This document shows positions 6,208 through 7,696 of a DNA stretch of 7,696 nucleotides, piece after piece. Location: contig DLIT01000047.1 of assembly GCA_002483865.1 (NCBI GenBank), positions 1 to 7,696 of the forward strand, read 5' to 3'. Position 1 is the stretch's first letter. Each line of letters starts with the position of its first letter. The notes beneath the pieces are model-generated. The model was not told the origin of the DNA, ran no database searches, and was given only the letters and a program-made list of their open reading frames with translations. Made by a program: the position numbers and the translations under genes. This stretch comes from Brevundimonas sp. UBA7635. Its GTDB lineage: Bacteria > Pseudomonadota > Alphaproteobacteria > Caulobacterales > Caulobacteraceae.

Positions 6208-7096
6208 GGGTCGCCTCCATCGTCGTCTGGGCCATGAAGACGGCCTCTAGGTCGGTCCCAACCCAGCGGGCCTCGTCAATCTCGACGCCCTGTTCGATCA
6301 GGGCGCGCAGCAGGGCGGGGCCCTCGGCGCGGGGAATGCTGGCCAGGACCGCATCGCCGTCCATCTGGCCCCGCTCGCCCAGCACGGCCAGGACCCGGGC
6401 CAGGGGCGTGGCGGACAGGCGCAAGCGCTCGCCGCCCGCTATCAGGTCGCTGACCCGACCCTCGGCCGCCAGGCGGCCCCGGTTCAGGATGGCCACGCGG
6501 TCGCAGACGCGCTGCACCTCCAACAGCTGGTGGCTGGCCAGGATGATGGTGACGCCATCGTCATCGGCCAGGCTGCGGATCAGGCTGCGCATTTCCTGGA
6601 TGCCCGGCGGGTCCATGCCGCTGGTCGGCTCATCCAGGATCACCAGGTCGGGCCGGGTCATCAGGGCCGCCGCCACGCCCAGCCTCTGCATCATGCCGAC
6701 GGAAAAGCCGCGCACCTTGCGGTCCGCTGCCTGGGAAAGGCCGACCCGCTCCAGCCATTCTCCCGTCCTGATATCCCGGTCCATGCCATGGGCCAGGGCC
6801 AGCCATTCCAGGACCTGGCGCGCCGTCATGTACGGCGGAAAGCGCGGGGTCTCGATCATCGAGCCCATCCGCCGCATCACCGCCGGGTTCCCGGTCGGGT
6901 GGCCCAGCACCTGCACCTCACCCTCACTGGGACGGATCAGGCCCAGCAGGATGCGGAACAGCGTCGACTTGCCTGCGCCATTGGGTCCCAGGACGCCATA
7001 GACCCCGCCGCGCGGAATGCTCAGGTCCAGACCGTCCAGAGCCCGCACCGTCCCGTAGGTCCGCGTCAAGTTATGAGTCTGAATAACCGTGTCCAT
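6197..7096 (-). CDS. ABC transporter ATP-binding protein (BcrA/LanF-like exporter)
   Basis: This ATPase powers the ABC-2 permease encoded next to it. Numbered from the ATG at 7096 (299 residues), Walker A is GPNGAGKST at 37-45, followed by LLGLIRPSEGEV. The signature is FSVGMMQRL, Walker B is LVILDEPTSGMDP, and the H-loop His is in ASHQL. The Q-loop position reads GSMIETP, with Glu82 where most ATPases have Gln; this is the variant of bacitracin and lantibiotic exporter ATPases. A C-terminal domain of about 80 residues ends in DLEAVFMAQTTMEATHAA, as in other ABC-2 partners. An in-frame GTG at 7129 would add 11 residues (RLSPSVQSPW after the initiator). I prefer 7096 because the family starts just before the first beta strand, but neither start has a good Shine-Dalgarno. 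The stop (6199-6197) lies within the permease gene. Confidence 0.92.
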   Translation of the reverse strand: MDTVIQTHNLTRTYGTVRALDGLDLSIPRGGVYGVLGPNGAGKSTLFRILLGLIRPSEGEVQVLGHPTGNPAVMRRMGSMIETPRFPPYMTARQVLEWLALAHGMDRDIRTGEWLERVGLSQAADRKVRGFSVGMMQRLGVAAALMTRPDLVILDEPTSGMDPPGIQEMRSLIRSLADDDGVTIILASHQLLEVQRVCDRVAILNRGRLAAEGRVSDLIAGGERLRLSATPLARVLAVLGERGQMDGDAVLASIPRAEGPALLRALIEQGVEIDEARWVGTDLEAVFMAQTTMEATHAA

Positions 7097-7107
7097 CCAA
7101 GGAGACT

Positions 7108-7174
7108 GGACGGATGGGGATAAGCGCACAAGCCGTCTTCTGAGTGTTACAGATTAAGTTTAGGCAATCCGTCC
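7108..7174. promoter_or_regulatory. Divergent intergenic region with 8-bp inverted repeat
   Basis: Between the ATPase start and the phosphodiesterase start, GGACGGAT (7108-7115) is repeated as its exact reverse complement ATCCGTCC (7167-7174), with 51 bp between. The region must hold promoters for both directions, but I see no close match to a consensus -35/-10 pair on either strand. The repeat could be a paired operator, or chance: such a match somewhere in 100 bp is not very rare. If the ATPase starts at the GTG at 7129, the left arm lies inside its coding sequence. Confidence 0.25.
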
Positions 7175-7189
7175 GAAGCTGCTTCGGAG
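7172..7189 (+). promoter_or_regulatory. Hairpin covering the Shine-Dalgarno of the phosphodiesterase gene
   Basis: TCCGAAG (7172-7178) pairs perfectly with CTTCGGA (7182-7188) around a CTG loop. The ribosome binding site GGAG (7186-7189), 7 nt before the ATG at 7197, is mostly contained in the 3' arm. In the mRNA this would hide the Shine-Dalgarno until the hairpin opens. No riboswitch class is recognisable, and the upstream transcript is too short to hold a large aptamer unless transcription starts further into the divergent gene. Confidence 0.45.
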
Positions 7190-7196
7190 TAACCCA

Positions 7197-7696
7197 ATGA
7201 TGTCCCGCCTTCTGCGCCTGTCTGCCAGCGTGTCCCTGGCCCTGATGATGACGGCCTGCGCGGCTGCCACGGCCCCGGATCTGACCGCCCTCGCGCAGGC
7301 CGAGGTCCAGGCCCCGGCTGCGGCCCGGCCCAATGTCATCCTGGTCTCCATTGACGGTTTTCGCGCCGACTACCTGAACCGGGGCCACACTCCTGTCCTT
7401 GCCGGGCTCGCCGCTGCGGGGGCATCTGGCCCCATGCGCCCCTCCTTCCCCAGTGTGACCTTTCCCAACCACTATACCCTGGTCACGGGCCTGCACCCGG
7501 ACCACCACGGGATCGTGGGCAACAACATGGTCGATGCCGAGCTGGGCCGCTTTTCCCTTGGCAACAAACAGGCCGTGACCGACCGCCGCTGGTGGGACCA
7601 GGGCGAGCCGATCTGGGTGACGGCCGAGCGCGCGGGCATCAGGACCGGCACCATGTTCTGGCCCGGCTCCGAGGCCGAGATCCGCGGCGTGCGCCC
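7197..7696 (+). CDS. Nucleotide pyrophosphatase/phosphodiesterase, alkaline phosphatase superfamily (3' partial)
   Basis: The frame runs from the ATG at 7197 to the window edge without a stop (166 complete codons), so the C-terminal part is missing. Residues 1-21 are a lipoprotein-type signal: MSRLLRL, then a hydrophobic run, then MTAC with Cys21 as the likely lipidated residue; the lipobox is not perfect. An Ala/Pro-rich linker leads to NVILVSIDGFRADYL (46-60), where Asp53 is the expected zinc ligand. SFPSVTFPNHYTLVTGLHP (83-101) carries the expected nucleophile Thr88 in the TFPNHY motif of the NPP family. HHGIVGNN and RWWDQGEPIW follow as in family members. It should hydrolyse phosphodiester or pyrophosphate bonds of nucleotides at the cell envelope. 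GGAG (7186-7189) supports the first ATG; a second ATG follows directly at 7200. Confidence 0.9.
   Translation, partial: MMSRLLRLSASVSLALMMTACAAATAPDLTALAQAEVQAPAAARPNVILVSIDGFRADYLNRGHTPVLAGLAAAGASGPMRPSFPSVTFPNHYTLVTGLHPDHHGIVGNNMVDAELGRFSLGNKQAVTDRRWWDQGEPIWVTAERAGIRTGTMFWPGSEAEIRGVR

Noticed and set aside
5269..6237. A 322-codon plus-strand frame opposite the permease, rich in Gln, His and Gly
   Set aside because: The minus-strand frame has six clear membrane segments, an ABC-2 motif and a strong RBS. The Gln/His-rich reading is the expected shadow of a hydrophobic protein.
6530..7123. A 197-codon plus-strand frame opposite the ABC ATPase
   Set aside because: The minus-strand protein has every ABC motif in order; this frame is its shadow.

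Overview
The window looks like chromosomal DNA of an alphaproteobacterium of the Caulobacteraceae, most likely Brevundimonas or a close relative. The GC content is high. The RNA polymerase alpha subunit, read residue by residue, is very close to what I remember of the Caulobacter protein. The block rpsM-rpsK-rpoA-rplQ has no rpsD between rpsK and rpoA, which is the usual alphaproteobacterial arrangement. The genus is inference; the family assignment is firmer.

Layout. Bases 1-2013 hold the C-terminal 670 codons of a large secreted-type zinc metalloprotease of the DUF5117/DUF4953 family, whose 5' end lies outside the window. A 126-bp gap follows, carrying a near-consensus promoter (TTGACG, 16 bp, TATAAG) and two small hairpins. 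Then comes the alpha ribosomal operon: rpsM (GTG start, 2140-2508), rpsK (2525-2914), rpoA (2999-4018) and rplQ (4142-4558). It is closed by a textbook intrinsic terminator with a 15-bp stem and a GCAA loop (4589-4622). The 319-bp gap that follows contains a 136-bp composite inverted-repeat element (4677-4812) that looks like a small non-autonomous, REP/MITE-like element.

Downstream is accessory-type but ordinary content. A GNAT acetyltransferase (4878-5351, +) converges, with only 4 bp between stop codons, on a two-gene ABC exporter operon read from the minus strand. In that operon the ATPase (stop at 6197) overlaps the start of the ABC-2 permease (5356-6207) by 11 bp. The ATPase has a Glu in place of the Q-loop Gln, as in BcrA/LanF-type exporters. 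Divergent from it, a lipoprotein-type nucleotide pyrophosphatase/phosphodiesterase of the alkaline phosphatase superfamily begins at 7197 and runs off the right edge. Its Shine-Dalgarno sequence lies inside a hairpin.

How the genes relate. The four operon genes make two 30S proteins, the RNAP alpha subunit and one 50S protein, and so couple ribosome and RNA polymerase synthesis. The flanking genes show no functional link to them or to each other, apart from the ABC pair. I found no convincing sign of a previously undescribed system. The best leads are the composite repeat, the leader of the alpha operon, and the RBS hairpin of the last gene.
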